DNA of 64,000 bases from Eutrophobius brisbanensis. Lineage in GTDB: Bacteria > Pseudomonadota > Gammaproteobacteria > Eutrophobiales > Eutrophobiaceae. Of this stretch, positions 27,810-36,735 are shown in pieces. Numbering within the stretch: position 1 is the first letter of the stretch; each line of letters begins with the position of its first letter. The stretch spans positions 868,001 to 932,000 of the forward strand of contig JAYPQE010000003.1 in the NCBI GenBank assembly GCA_038131795.1. The letters are read 5' to 3'. The position numbers and the translations under genes were made by a program. The notes beneath the pieces were generated by a model. The model worked only from the letters and a program-made list of their open reading frames with translations. It was not told where the DNA came from and did not search any database.

Positions 27810-27980
27810 GAAAAGATTAGACAGGACTTACAGGATGAAAATAAAACATTAAATCTTTATTTCCATGTACTCTATGATCTCTGTGTCCTCCGTGGCCATA
27901 TCACACATTATATTTTTAGCCACAGAGCTGACAGAGATAAAGATTTATGAAAATTTTTTTATTTTTCTATCCTGTCCATG
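27810..27980. repeat. Intergenic imperfect inverted repeats (dispersed-repeat-like)
   Basis: This gene-free stretch (27728-28005) holds two facing copies of a motif. TAAATCTTTAT at 27850-27860 pairs with ATAAAGATTTA at 27937-27947. TCTCTGTGTCCTCCGTGGC on one side faces GCCACAGAGCTGACAGAG on the other. An outer arm, GACAGGACTTACAGGATGAAA (27820-27840), is loosely complementary to TATCCTGTCC near 27968. The motifs look like short dispersed intergenic elements seen in many bacterial genomes (from memory). No coding frame was found. Confidence 0.5.
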
Positions 27981-28005
27981 TTTTTTTTTGCATTTCATGA
28001 AAAAA

Positions 28006-28665
28006 TTATGACTTCAAATTAGATCTCTTCTCCGCAGCATTAATTTTAATCGCCTGCCAGATAGAAAATATTAAAAATGCCGGGGAGACAATTCCGGCAA
28101 TCAACAACAGATATAAAATACCATCAAACCATGCAAACAGGGGAATTACAAACATACTATCATCCAGATCAAATCCATCCGGATAGTTAAATACAATACC
28201 GGGATGCGTACCGCTCATATGAAATTGAAAGACAATAATAAAAATAGCGCCAATGGAAATACCTGCCACCGCACCTACCAGGGTGCTCCACTCACCTAAC
28301 CAAGTCATACCACTCAATCCATAACCTATACCAATGAACAACACCATGTTGACCAGCATGTCACATATCAGGTCATACCAGTGTCCCCAACGTGACGACT
28401 GTCCTGTCATCCTGGCCAATTCTCCGTCTGCCCTGTCCATTAGCAGGGAAAATATAAAAATGAGACCACCCCACACATGCCAGCTTGATTCCGGCCTGGA
28501 AAAACACCAGGCGGCCAACAGACCTGTTAGCATACGTACCGTTGTTATATGGTTAGGTGTCACCCGGCTACCCACCAGGGGATACATCATCCATCTGGCT
28601 ACGGCATGAACGTGGGTTTTTGGCGGGTCGAGATTCACAGTATTGCCTGTTGATTGCTCATCCAT
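28006..28665 (-). CDS. CDP-alcohol phosphatidyltransferase family membrane protein
   Basis: A 219-residue integral membrane enzyme. The family signature D-x2-D-G-x2-A-R-x8-G-x3-D-x3-D is complete in DRADGELARMTG, SSRWGHWYD and LICD, at about residues 82-107. Members join an alcohol to a CDP-activated lipid or polyol, releasing CMP. Hydrophobic helices surround the motif, at about residues 60-80, 110-160 and 178-208. The acceptor cannot be decided: it could serve phospholipid, inositol-phosphate or polyol-phosphate synthesis. It is transcribed away from the small membrane protein gene next to it. Confidence 0.85.
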   Translation of the reverse strand: MDEQSTGNTVNLDPPKTHVHAVARWMMYPLVGSRVTPNHITTVRMLTGLLAAWCFSRPESSWHVWGGLIFIFSLLMDRADGELARMTGQSSRWGHWYDLICDMLVNMVLFIGIGYGLSGMTWLGEWSTLVGAVAGISIGAIFIIVFQFHMSGTHPGIVFNYPDGFDLDDSMFVIPLFAWFDGILYLLLIAGIVSPAFLIFSIWQAIKINAAEKRSNLKS

Positions 28666-28790
28666 TCGATTTGCTGTTCTCCATATATTACTATTACAAC
28701 TTGAAGATTATTTTAAACTGGCACCTTAATCCACAGGTAGTGCTGAGTAAATCATTATCCAAAATAATATTGCAGGAAATTAACTAAACG

Positions 28791-29111
28791 ATGAACACTG
28801 TAGATCAAATACTAATCATACTTGGCACTTTCCTACCCATTGCTGGAAGCGGATTAACGATTGTTCTGGCGAGCATATTCGAGGGCAAGCTGCGCTGGAT
28901 TTCTTTAGTCATCATCCCTGCTGTTACCATGCTATTGTGCTGGATATGGGCAGGTTCTATCTGGCAAAACGGCAACATGCTGGCAGCAGCATTGTTTTAT
29001 GTTTACTTTATCAGTCTGATTATCTATTACCCCATCCTACTGGTTTCGGGTCTTGTCATCCTGCGAAACAATAAACAGGCCGGGCAGTCAGGCACCAATG
29101 ATAGTCAATAA
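28791..29111 (+). CDS. Small membrane protein of unknown function
   Basis: A 106-residue protein with three predicted membrane helices: ILIILGTFLPIAGSGLTIVL, WISLVIIPAVTMLLCWIWAG and AALFYVYFISLIIYYPILLV. A short polar tail follows (LRNNKQAGQSGTNDSQ). A weak GCAGGAAA site lies about 15 bases before the ATG. No family was recognised. It lies about 195 bases upstream of leuC and diverges from the CDP-alcohol phosphotransferase. Confidence 0.6.
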   Translation: MNTVDQILIILGTFLPIAGSGLTIVLASIFEGKLRWISLVIIPAVTMLLCWIWAGSIWQNGNMLAAALFYVYFISLIIYYPILLVSGLVILRNNKQAGQSGTNDSQ

Positions 29112-29306
29112 GTACCATTAGTTGACAGTCAATTAATATCAGGTTGACGAAACTATCCTCAACACAGGGGACTATTACTCTTTAAAAAGCTAACTTTCTA
29201 GCCCTGCTTATTGTGTTATTTCAGTATATCCCTAAAATACTGCTACTGTCGGATAAATGGAAACTAGGTAATCCGACACGAGTTGAATAACAACAGGAAT
29301 ATGTCG

Positions 29307-30710
29307 ATGAAAAAAACCATGTACGAAAAAATATGGGATGCCCATCTGGTCCACGATGAAGAGGGAGAGGCGCCCATCTTATATATAGACAGACACCTCA
29401 TCCATGAGGTTACCAGCCCACAGGCCTTTGAAGGTCTGAAACTGGCCTCACGACCGGTCAGACGGACAGATTCTGTACTGGCCACCCTGGATCATTGCGT
29501 CCCGACCAAGGACCGAGACCAACCCATTAAAGATCCGGTTGCCAGAAAACAGGTGGAAGTCATGATGGAAAATTGCCGTATTAACGACCTGACATTATAT
29601 GATATGCAAAGTCCGAATAATGGCATTATTCATATCGTGGTCCCCGAGCATGGTTTTGTTCACCCTGGTATGACCGTAGTCTGTGGTGACAGCCATACTG
29701 CAACACATGGTGCCTTTGGTGCACTGGCATTCGGTATTGGCACATCAGAAGTTGAACATGTGCTGGCTACACAGACGCTAAGACAGAAAAAATCCAAATC
29801 CATGCGCGTCACCATTGAAGGCAGCCTCTCACCCTACTGCACCGCCAAAGATATCGCACTTTCTATCATTGGGCATATTGGAACTGCTGGCGGCACGGGC
29901 TATGTCATTGAATATGCAGGATCTGCCATTGAAGACCTCAGCATGGAAGGACGCATGACCTTGTGTAACCTCGCTATTGAAAGTGGTGCCCGTGCAGGAC
30001 TGGTGGCACCGGACCAGAAGACCCTGGATTTTCTGGAAGGTCGTGAGTATGTACCCAAAGGTGAGGATTGGGACAAGGCAGTAGAATACTGGATGAGTCT
30101 TCGCAGTGATGAAGGCGCAAAATTTGATAAAGAGATCACCATCAGCGCGGATGATATTGCCCCTCAGGTCACCTGGGGGACGTCACCAGAACAGGTCATT
30201 GGCGTTAATAATGCGGTACCCTCACCGGATGATTTCGACGACGAAGGCAAACGTAAGGCCTGTGAAAGTGCCTTGACCTACATGGGATTGAAGCCTGGCA
30301 CAGCAATTACTGATATACCCATCGATTTTGTCTTTATTGGCTCATGCACCAATGGCCGTATTGAAGATATCCGTGCCGCAGCAAAGATTGCCGAAGGTAA
30401 AAAAGTTGCAGCTGGCGTAACAGCATTGGTTGTCCCAGGTTCATACCTGGTCAAGCAACAGGCTGAACAGGAAGGCCTGGACAAGATCTTCCTGAATGCC
30501 GGTTGGGAATGGCGTGACCCCGGTTGCTCTATGTGCCTGGCCATGAATGACGATAAATTGGAGGAAGGTCAACGCTGCGCTTCCACCTCCAACCGAAACT
30601 TCGAAGGCCGCCAGGGTAAAGGTGGCAGGACTCACCTGGTCTCCCCCACCATGGCCGCTGCCGCCGCCTCTGCCGGCAAATTTGTCGACATCAGAAAACT
30701 GAAAGATTAA
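29307..30710 (+). CDS. leuC: 3-isopropylmalate dehydratase large subunit
   Basis: With LeuD it isomerises 2- to 3-isopropylmalate, and (R)-citramalate to 3-methylmalate where that pathway exists. The 467 residues match E. coli LeuC (466). Aconitase-family motifs are DHCVPTKDR, VCGDSHTATHGAFG, FIGSCTNGRIED and DPGCSMCLAMN, which supply the three [4Fe-4S] cysteines. The start was placed at 29307 because AGGA ends eight bases upstream; ATG 29301 and TTG 29283 are alternatives. First gene of the leuC-leuD-cimA operon, preceded by a 195-base gap in which no clear attenuator was seen. Confidence 0.97.
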   Translation: MKKTMYEKIWDAHLVHDEEGEAPILYIDRHLIHEVTSPQAFEGLKLASRPVRRTDSVLATLDHCVPTKDRDQPIKDPVARKQVEVMMENCRINDLTLYDMQSPNNGIIHIVVPEHGFVHPGMTVVCGDSHTATHGAFGALAFGIGTSEVEHVLATQTLRQKKSKSMRVTIEGSLSPYCTAKDIALSIIGHIGTAGGTGYVIEYAGSAIEDLSMEGRMTLCNLAIESGARAGLVAPDQKTLDFLEGREYVPKGEDWDKAVEYWMSLRSDEGAKFDKEITISADDIAPQVTWGTSPEQVIGVNNAVPSPDDFDDEGKRKACESALTYMGLKPGTAITDIPIDFVFIGSCTNGRIEDIRAAAKIAEGKKVAAGVTALVVPGSYLVKQQAEQEGLDKIFLNAGWEWRDPGCSMCLAMNDDKLEEGQRCASTSNRNFEGRQGKGGRTHLVSPTMAAAAASAGKFVDIRKLKD

Positions 30711-30725
30711 CGAGAGACTAAGATT

Positions 30726-31337
30726 ATGGAACCATACGTAAAACATGAAAGTACCGCTGCACTGTTAGATCGCAATAATGTCGATACTGATCAGATCATT
30801 CCCAAGCAATTTCTCAAAGAGGTACGTCGCACCGGGTTTGGTAAAGACCTGTTTTTTGATTGGCGCTATCTGGCGGATGGCAGCGACAATCCTGATTTTG
30901 AACTGAACAACCCGGCGTTTAAAGGGGCCAGGATCCTGGTCACCGGTGATAATTTCGGCTGTGGATCATCACGCGAACATGCCCCCTGGGCCATAGAGGA
31001 TTATGGGATCAATACCATCATCTCCACCAGCTATGCCGATATCTTTTTTAACAACTGCTTTAAGAATGGCATCCTGCCCATCATAGTCAGTAAACAGCAG
31101 CTGGCAGACCTAATGAAAGAGATTTCAGATAACCCTGGGGTTAAGTTTACCGTTGATCTGGAAGCACAGAGCGTGACAACACCGGCCGGGACCAAAATTA
31201 ACTTTGAAATTGATGCATTCCGTAAAGATGCCTTGTTGAGAGGTCTGGATGATATCGCCCTGACCCTTCAGCACGTGGGCAAAATCGATGCCTTTGAGGA
31301 AAAACAGAAGCAACAGCTTCATTGGTTATATAGTTAA
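30726..31337 (+). CDS. leuD: 3-isopropylmalate dehydratase small subunit
   Basis: Swivelling-domain partner of LeuC, 203 residues (E. coli 201). The conserved motifs are LDRNNVDTDQIIPKQFLK near the start and GDNFGCGSSREHAPWAIEDY around residue 80. IISTSYADIFFNNCFKNG comes next. The ending LQHVGKIDAFE is typical of the family. It begins 15 bases after leuC, and its stop shares a base with the ATG of cimA (TAATG), which points to tight translational coupling of all three genes. Confidence 0.97.
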   Translation: MEPYVKHESTAALLDRNNVDTDQIIPKQFLKEVRRTGFGKDLFFDWRYLADGSDNPDFELNNPAFKGARILVTGDNFGCGSSREHAPWAIEDYGINTIISTSYADIFFNNCFKNGILPIIVSKQQLADLMKEISDNPGVKFTVDLEAQSVTTPAGTKINFEIDAFRKDALLRGLDDIALTLQHVGKIDAFEEKQKQQLHWLYS

Positions 31338-32887
31338 TGACTACCCCCTCTCCAAGCCATATCGAACTTCTGGATACCACATTACGTGATGGTGAACAGA
31401 CCCAAGGTGTCTCTTTCTCGCCAGACGAAAAGGTCAATATCGCCAAGGCCCTGCTAGGCAAGCTGAACGTAGACCGAATTGAGGTTGCCTCTGCAAATGT
31501 CTCAGAAGGTGAAAAGGCCGCAGTAGCCACAATTAATGCCTGGGCTGGGGACCATGACCTGGTGGAGAGGATCGAAGTCCTTGGATTTGTTGACAACAAC
31601 CGCAGTGTCGACTGGATTGTCGAGGCTAGCGGAAAAGTAATCAACCTGTTAACAAAAGGCAGTGAAAAACATTGCAGTACTCAGCTTAAAAAAAGCCTGG
31701 ATGAACATGTCATAGATATTAAGCAGACTGTAAGCTATGCGCAGGACCAGGGACTCAAGGTCAATATGTATCTTGAAGACTGGTCCAACGGGATAAAAGA
31801 CAGTCCTGACTATGTCTTTGGCCTGATGGATGCCATGCAGGAATCGGGGGTCTCACGTTTTCTTCTGCCCGATACCCTGGGCGTCATGTCCCCTGACGAA
31901 GTTATGGATTATATCAGTCAGATGGTCAAGCGTTACCCGGATCTAAAATTTGACTTTCACCCTCACAATGATTACGGCCTGGGAACAGCAAATGTTATGG
32001 CAGCCGTTAAGGCGGGCGTCAATGCGGTACATTGTACCGTAAACTGTCTGGGTGAACGTGCTGGCAATGCCTCATTGGCTGAAGTCGCCATGGCCCTTAA
32101 GGACAAAATGGGAATGGAGCTTTCTATCAACGAAGAACATATCTTTGACCTCAGTAAAATGGTGGAAAATTTTTCCGGCAAATGGGTTGCAGCAAATATG
32201 CCTATTGTTGGCTCAGATGTATTCACGCAAACTGCAGGTATTCATGCAGACGGCGATCACAAAGGTGGCCTATATGAAAGTCCTCTAACTCCAGAACGAT
32301 TTGACAGAAAAAGAACCTATGCCCTGGGCAAGATGAGTGGCAAGGCATCGTTAATAAAAAATCTGGAAGAGCTGGACATCAGCCTGAGCGATGAAAATCT
32401 GAAAAAGGTACTCAAACGTATTGTTGAGCTGGGGGATTCCAAACACACCATCACCTCGGATGATATTCCATTTATCATTGCCGACGTGCTGGAAAGCAAA
32501 GACTATAACCATGTAAAGCTGGTCAATTGTTCTATCACCAGTGGCCTGGATCTGGAATCCACCGTCAGTATCCAGGTTGTTATAGGTAATAAACAGCACA
32601 AATCCTCTGGCACTGGGAACGGCGGCTTTGATGCTTTTATCAATGCCATTAACAAAGTCCTGGAAAAATACGATTATCAGATCCCTAAACTGGAAGATTA
32701 TGAAGTACGCATACCCAAAGGTGGAGAGACCAATGCATTAACGGAATGTATCATCACCTGGCAGGGAAATGGTAAAAACCTGAAAACCCGTGGCGTCCAT
32801 GCCAACCAGGTCTTTGCCGCTATCCTGGCGGCATTAAGATTGGTGAACTTGCAATTGCAGGAACGTGAAACGGGGACATTAATTTAA
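31337..32887 (+). CDS. cimA: (R)-citramalate synthase, Leptospira type
   Basis: Condenses pyruvate and acetyl-CoA to (R)-citramalate, opening a threonine-independent route to isoleucine. The 516-residue protein has an IPMS/citramalate-type TIM barrel (DTTLRDGEQTQGVSFS; metal site DFHPHNDYG; NCLGERAGNASL) and a C-terminal regulatory domain (DYEVRIPKGG ... TRGVHANQ). By memory it aligns closely with the Leptospira interrogans enzyme. The residues that select pyruvate there (Leu81, Leu104, Tyr144) correspond to L82 (EVLGFVD), L105 (NLLTKGS) and Y145 (NMYLEDWSN). 2-Isopropylmalate synthase activity cannot be excluded, as no separate leuA is in the window. Third gene of the leuCD operon. Confidence 0.85.
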   Translation: MTTPSPSHIELLDTTLRDGEQTQGVSFSPDEKVNIAKALLGKLNVDRIEVASANVSEGEKAAVATINAWAGDHDLVERIEVLGFVDNNRSVDWIVEASGKVINLLTKGSEKHCSTQLKKSLDEHVIDIKQTVSYAQDQGLKVNMYLEDWSNGIKDSPDYVFGLMDAMQESGVSRFLLPDTLGVMSPDEVMDYISQMVKRYPDLKFDFHPHNDYGLGTANVMAAVKAGVNAVHCTVNCLGERAGNASLAEVAMALKDKMGMELSINEEHIFDLSKMVENFSGKWVAANMPIVGSDVFTQTAGIHADGDHKGGLYESPLTPERFDRKRTYALGKMSGKASLIKNLEELDISLSDENLKKVLKRIVELGDSKHTITSDDIPFIIADVLESKDYNHVKLVNCSITSGLDLESTVSIQVVIGNKQHKSSGTGNGGFDAFINAINKVLEKYDYQIPKLEDYEVRIPKGGETNALTECIITWQGNGKNLKTRGVHANQVFAAILAALRLVNLQLQERETGTLI

Positions 32888-32921
32888 TCCCCGCAAGTCA
32901 AACAATTCAGTCTATTAGTAT

Positions 32922-34022
32922 TCAGCCCAGTTTCTTTAACTCATCGACCACCCGGTCGCCAAATTCATCTGTGGCAATCATGTTTACACCACTACCCTGC
33001 TTTGACAGGTCGGGGGTGGAATAGCCCTGGATAAAGACACTCTGCATGGCCTTCCAGATATTCCTGGACTCATCGAGCATGTTGAAGCTCAGCTCCAGCA
33101 TCATAGCAACCGACCCAATCATGGAGTAAGGGTTGGCGATGTTCTTACCTCCTATATCCGGCGCAGAACCATGGGACGGTTCGTAATAGGCACTGTCATC
33201 ACCAATGCAGGCAGATGGCATGAGCCCTAACGATCCCAGTATGCCTCCACCCTGATCACTGAGGATATCCCCAAACATATTTTCCATAACCATCACATCA
33301 AACTGACCGGGGTTCAGGCAAAGATAGGTGGCGGCAGCATCCACCAGGATGTGAATGACTTTTACTTCGGGAAAGTCTTTCGCTACTTCTTCAACAATCT
33401 CATTCCAGAGGACACTGGACTTGAGAACATTATTCTTATGTATATTGTGCAGGACTTTTTTACGGGTCATGCATTGTTTGAAGGCAACACGAATGATTCT
33501 TTCTATTTGTTCTTCGTCGTAATCCAGAGATTCTTTGACGTATCTCAGACCCTTATCGTTGACACCGACTTCCTTTCCGCCGAAATACAGTCCGCCCACC
33601 AGTTCACGTATCATGACAATATCGATGCCATCGCCAATAATTTCCGGTTTTAATGGCGAGAAATGGGCCAGACCTTTAGGTAAGGATACCGGTCTGAAAT
33701 TTGCGTAGGTGTTCAACCATTTCCTGAGGGGCAATATGGCACCCCTCTCTGGCCGCAAATCAACTGGAATCTTCTCAGTTTCTTCATAATTTAATCCTAC
33801 CGGACCTTTTAAGGTTGCATCGGCCTCCGCACATATTTTCTTGGTGGATTCTGGAAAGGGATGCCCATGTTCAAAATAGGCACTGGCACCAAACGGTGCC
33901 TCATTTAATTCGAATGTAACATCATTACGTTCTTCCACCAGTTTCAGGACCTTGATGGCCTCACGCATGATTTCCGGGCCGATACCGTCTCCAGGTAATA
34001 TCGCAATTTTATAATTTGTCAT
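32922..34022 (-). CDS. leuB: 3-isopropylmalate dehydrogenase
   Basis: NAD-dependent oxidative decarboxylase for 3-isopropylmalate, which could also act on 3-methylmalate from the citramalate route. The 366-residue chain has ILPGDGIGPEIM at the N-terminus and LRPERGAILPLRKWL in the substrate loop. IRELVGGLYFG and DVMVMENMFGDILSDQ hold the metal-binding aspartates. EPSHGSAPDIGGKNIANP completes the NAD site. It converges on cimA (34 bases between stops) and is thus not in the leuCD operon. A perfect inverted repeat lies just upstream of its start and could be its operator. Confidence 0.93.
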   Translation of the reverse strand: MTNYKIAILPGDGIGPEIMREAIKVLKLVEERNDVTFELNEAPFGASAYFEHGHPFPESTKKICAEADATLKGPVGLNYEETEKIPVDLRPERGAILPLRKWLNTYANFRPVSLPKGLAHFSPLKPEIIGDGIDIVMIRELVGGLYFGGKEVGVNDKGLRYVKESLDYDEEQIERIIRVAFKQCMTRKKVLHNIHKNNVLKSSVLWNEIVEEVAKDFPEVKVIHILVDAAATYLCLNPGQFDVMVMENMFGDILSDQGGGILGSLGLMPSACIGDDSAYYEPSHGSAPDIGGKNIANPYSMIGSVAMMLELSFNMLDESRNIWKAMQSVFIQGYSTPDLSKQGSGVNMIATDEFGDRVVDELKKLG

Positions 34023-34051
34023 GACAATTTATTTCGTTTGTTAAAAAAGGG

Positions 34052-34072
34052 TGACATTATATATTAATGTCA
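34052..34072. promoter_or_regulatory. Inverted repeat upstream of leuB
   Basis: TGACATTA and TAATGTCA form a perfect 8-base palindrome around TATAT, 30 bases before the leuB start codon (minus strand). Its position in the leuB leader or promoter suggests an operator for a dimeric regulator. No regulator gene lies nearby. The remainder of 34023-34280 holds no recognisable gene. Confidence 0.4.
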
Positions 34073-34280
34073 AAGGTGATGTCGTGTTAATACAGGCAGA
34101 TAAAACCAGGACATAGCATAATTGACTACGCTAATTCTAACGGAATAATGATGTATAAATACATGTTTTAACTTATTTCGGACCTGACTTGACGCCCGAT
34201 CTGGGCAATGATAACTTCATTTTTCGGGTACTTGTGACCTACTGAAACTGATTCAGGCCATTATTTTGGAGGGGGAACAA

Positions 34281-35801
34281 ATGAATCTTAACAAACGAAT
34301 TTCAGCAATCACGTATTCATTCTTGCTGGCGGTAATTATGACCGGCTGCTCATCTGAGGATCAATCGCAGGTCCAGGCACCTCAGGTTCAGCCACAACCA
34401 ACTGTTGCTTCGGCACCTCCACCCCCACCAGCACCGGAACCCGCTGACCTGGTCATACGTGGTGGCATACTCCTGGATATGACCAGTGATGAACCCAATC
34501 CAACCCCCTTAAAGGGCCTGGTTGTCCGTAATAAAAAAATAGACAAGATCATCCGTGCAAATTCACCAGATTCCCTGCCGGAAGCAAACAATACCATTGA
34601 TGCCGGAGATAAATTTATATTACCCGGTTTGATTGATGGACATGTCCATTTTCGGGTCTGGCTCCCCGGTGCCCCCATCTGGAAACGGGCCAGCATACAA
34701 TATGGTATCACTACCCTGTTTGATACCGGCCCTTGCGGTGAGATCTGTGATGAAACCGGACAGGAACCCAACGAGTGGATCAAGGCCTACAAGGACTTTA
34801 TGAATTCCAATCCGGACAACCCCGATGGCCCTTCACTCTATATAACCGGCCGGCGCATCCAGGACAAGGGCGGCAAACACCCTGTTGGGGAAAGACTGGA
34901 ATCCAGGGAAGAGATTGCCAACTATATGGATAGCCTGGTTGAACTGGGTGTCGACGGTATCAAGGTGGAATCCAGTGTCCCGGGAGACATGCGGGCCCTG
35001 GTTATGGAAGAAGCCAACGCCAGGGGACTTCCCGTGGTGGGCCACTCAACTGATGCCATGGAAACCATCAATGCCGGTATGAAATTTATTGAACACATGT
35101 GGCCCATTACCTCATCTGCCCTGCTGAGCGAATGTCCTGAGCCATTAAGTTCAAGGCGCTGTGACTATCTTATTGACCTTGAGAAAGCACCGACAGTGAT
35201 CCAGGCCATGGTAGACAACACGGTGTATCTCAACCCTACCTTATACGGCGGCTGGGCAGCATTCGCAGATAGTATGGCCAGCGGCGCGCAGGAAGATGAA
35301 CGGGCCATGCAACCCGGTGAACTGTATGGTGACATGCCGGAACGCTATAAAGAAGGTGTGCGCAGGTGGTGGGCCAGGGCAGGAAATATGGAAGCCGAGA
35401 CACTTGAGACTACGAAAAAAAGTCTCGCCAGGGTGGGTGAATTCCTGAAAATGTTCAGTGATGCCGGTGGCCGAATTCTGGCAGCAACCGATGCCGGGGA
35501 TGATAAGCTGGTGGGGGTAAGCCTGCACCGGGAAATGAAAATGATAGCCGACGCCGGAGTCGATCCCTACAAGGTTTTACTGGGTGCTACCCGATGGCCG
35601 GCCGAGATGTCATACAAGGATGACATCATCGGTACTATTGAAGAAGGAAAGAATGCCGACATCCTCATTCTTGGGGCCGATCCCACAGAAAACATTATTA
35701 ATACCAGGAACATCCATTATGTTGTCCGTCTGGGCAAAGTCCTACGTCGTCCCGACGACTGCTCGATCATTATTCCGCCTATGTCTACCACCTGTAATTA
35801 A
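34281..35801 (+). CDS. Amidohydrolase-family lipoprotein
   Basis: A 506-residue metal-dependent hydrolase with a lipoprotein signal (MTGC-SS, cysteine near residue 23) and a Pro/Ala/Gln-rich linker. The amidohydrolase fold starts with LVIRGGILLDM. Metal ligands are HVH in FILPGLIDGHVHF, histidines in VVGHSTDAME and KFIEHMW, and the Asp in AATDAGDD. GIKVE may supply the bridging lysine. Family members include imidazolonepropionase-like and prolidase-like enzymes; the substrate is not determined. The ATG at 34281 follows a very strong GGAGGGGG site, and a TTG 15 bases earlier overlaps that site. The protein is probably anchored in the outer membrane facing the periplasm. Confidence 0.87.
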   Translation: MNLNKRISAITYSFLLAVIMTGCSSEDQSQVQAPQVQPQPTVASAPPPPPAPEPADLVIRGGILLDMTSDEPNPTPLKGLVVRNKKIDKIIRANSPDSLPEANNTIDAGDKFILPGLIDGHVHFRVWLPGAPIWKRASIQYGITTLFDTGPCGEICDETGQEPNEWIKAYKDFMNSNPDNPDGPSLYITGRRIQDKGGKHPVGERLESREEIANYMDSLVELGVDGIKVESSVPGDMRALVMEEANARGLPVVGHSTDAMETINAGMKFIEHMWPITSSALLSECPEPLSSRRCDYLIDLEKAPTVIQAMVDNTVYLNPTLYGGWAAFADSMASGAQEDERAMQPGELYGDMPERYKEGVRRWWARAGNMEAETLETTKKSLARVGEFLKMFSDAGGRILAATDAGDDKLVGVSLHREMKMIADAGVDPYKVLLGATRWPAEMSYKDDIIGTIEEGKNADILILGADPTENIINTRNIHYVVRLGKVLRRPDDCSIIIPPMSTTCN

Positions 35802-35829
35802 TACAATTTATTCATAATTAGGAGACGTC

Positions 35830-36588
35830 ATGTTAAAGAAGTTAATTTTGCTGTCCATTTCAATGTCATTGTTCTCACTGACATTCTCAAGCCAGGCACA
35901 ACAATCTGATATTGAATCACAGGTCAGAGCAGCATTAAACGCGCCTTTCAGAACAGACAATGACCGTCAAGCAGACACTTATCGTCTGCCTGCTGAGACC
36001 CTGGCATTTTTTGGATTAGAGAGTGATATGCGGGTTATGGAAATACTACCCGGTGGCGGCTATTACACAAAGATTCTTGGTCAGGTACTAACGGAGGGTA
36101 AATTATACCTCGGTGCTCTTGGTGCACGGGTTGCTCCGGAATTACCCAAGTGGGGATTTGATAATGTGGAGATCCTGGATGATAACTTTGACTTTGCACG
36201 TCTGGATGGCCGGAGAAATTACGCTATCAGCGGTGACTTCTCATTCGATGTTAGAGACCTGGACATGGTACTGACCTTTAGAAATACCCATAATTTTGAT
36301 AAAGACGATAATGACAGGTTATATAAAGAAATTTTTAAAACACTGAAATCCGGCGGCATATTTGGAGTGATCGGACATACCCGTCGCCACATGGAACCTT
36401 ATGATGAGGCCAGGTGGCGCAGAATGGACCCCGTTGGAATCATCAAACAACTGCAGGATATTGGATTTCAATTCAAGGATTATTCAGATCTGCATTACCG
36501 CCCGGCAGATAAGCTTGTACATGATACAACACACCCTCATGTCAACAGGGACAGCGACCGGTTTACCATGATTTTTGTTAAACCATAG
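35830..36588 (+). CDS. Exported methyltransferase-fold protein (first of two paralogues)
   Basis: A 252-residue protein with a clear Sec signal peptide ending SSQAQQ (about residue 24). A class I SAM-methyltransferase fold follows: motif I-like VMEILPGGGYYTKIL, then motif post-I GKLYLGALGARV, then DMVLTFRNTHN and LKSGGIFGVIGHTRR. The set recalls the predicted methyltransferase group COG4798. SAM is not known in the periplasm, so the function is unclear; the fold may be reused. TAGGAG lies upstream of the ATG. A second paralogue follows after a YajG-like gene. Confidence 0.8.
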   Translation: MLKKLILLSISMSLFSLTFSSQAQQSDIESQVRAALNAPFRTDNDRQADTYRLPAETLAFFGLESDMRVMEILPGGGYYTKILGQVLTEGKLYLGALGARVAPELPKWGFDNVEILDDNFDFARLDGRRNYAISGDFSFDVRDLDMVLTFRNTHNFDKDDNDRLYKEIFKTLKSGGIFGVIGHTRRHMEPYDEARWRRMDPVGIIKQLQDIGFQFKDYSDLHYRPADKLVHDTTHPHVNRDSDRFTMIFVKP

Positions 36589-36650
36589 CGTTCAAATAAG
36601 TTTCCGTCTCAAGGTTTGTACTTCATAAATAAGACAGTTTTGCATTCTTG

Positions 36651-36686
36651 TATTCAGGATTTCCATATGGATGGAAATCCTGAATA
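36651..36686. terminator. Perfect 16-bp stem-loop after the first methyltransferase gene
   Basis: TATTCAGGATTTCCAT and ATGGAAATCCTGAATA pair perfectly around an ATGG loop. It follows the gene stop by 62 bases and is followed by CTCTTTAAATT, not by a long T-run. It may end or stabilise the upstream transcript, or it may be a short dispersed repeat. Confidence 0.5.
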
Positions 36687-36735
36687 CTCTTTAAATTAAA
36701 CGTATAATACACGTAATGTTTTAGAGGACTATTAC

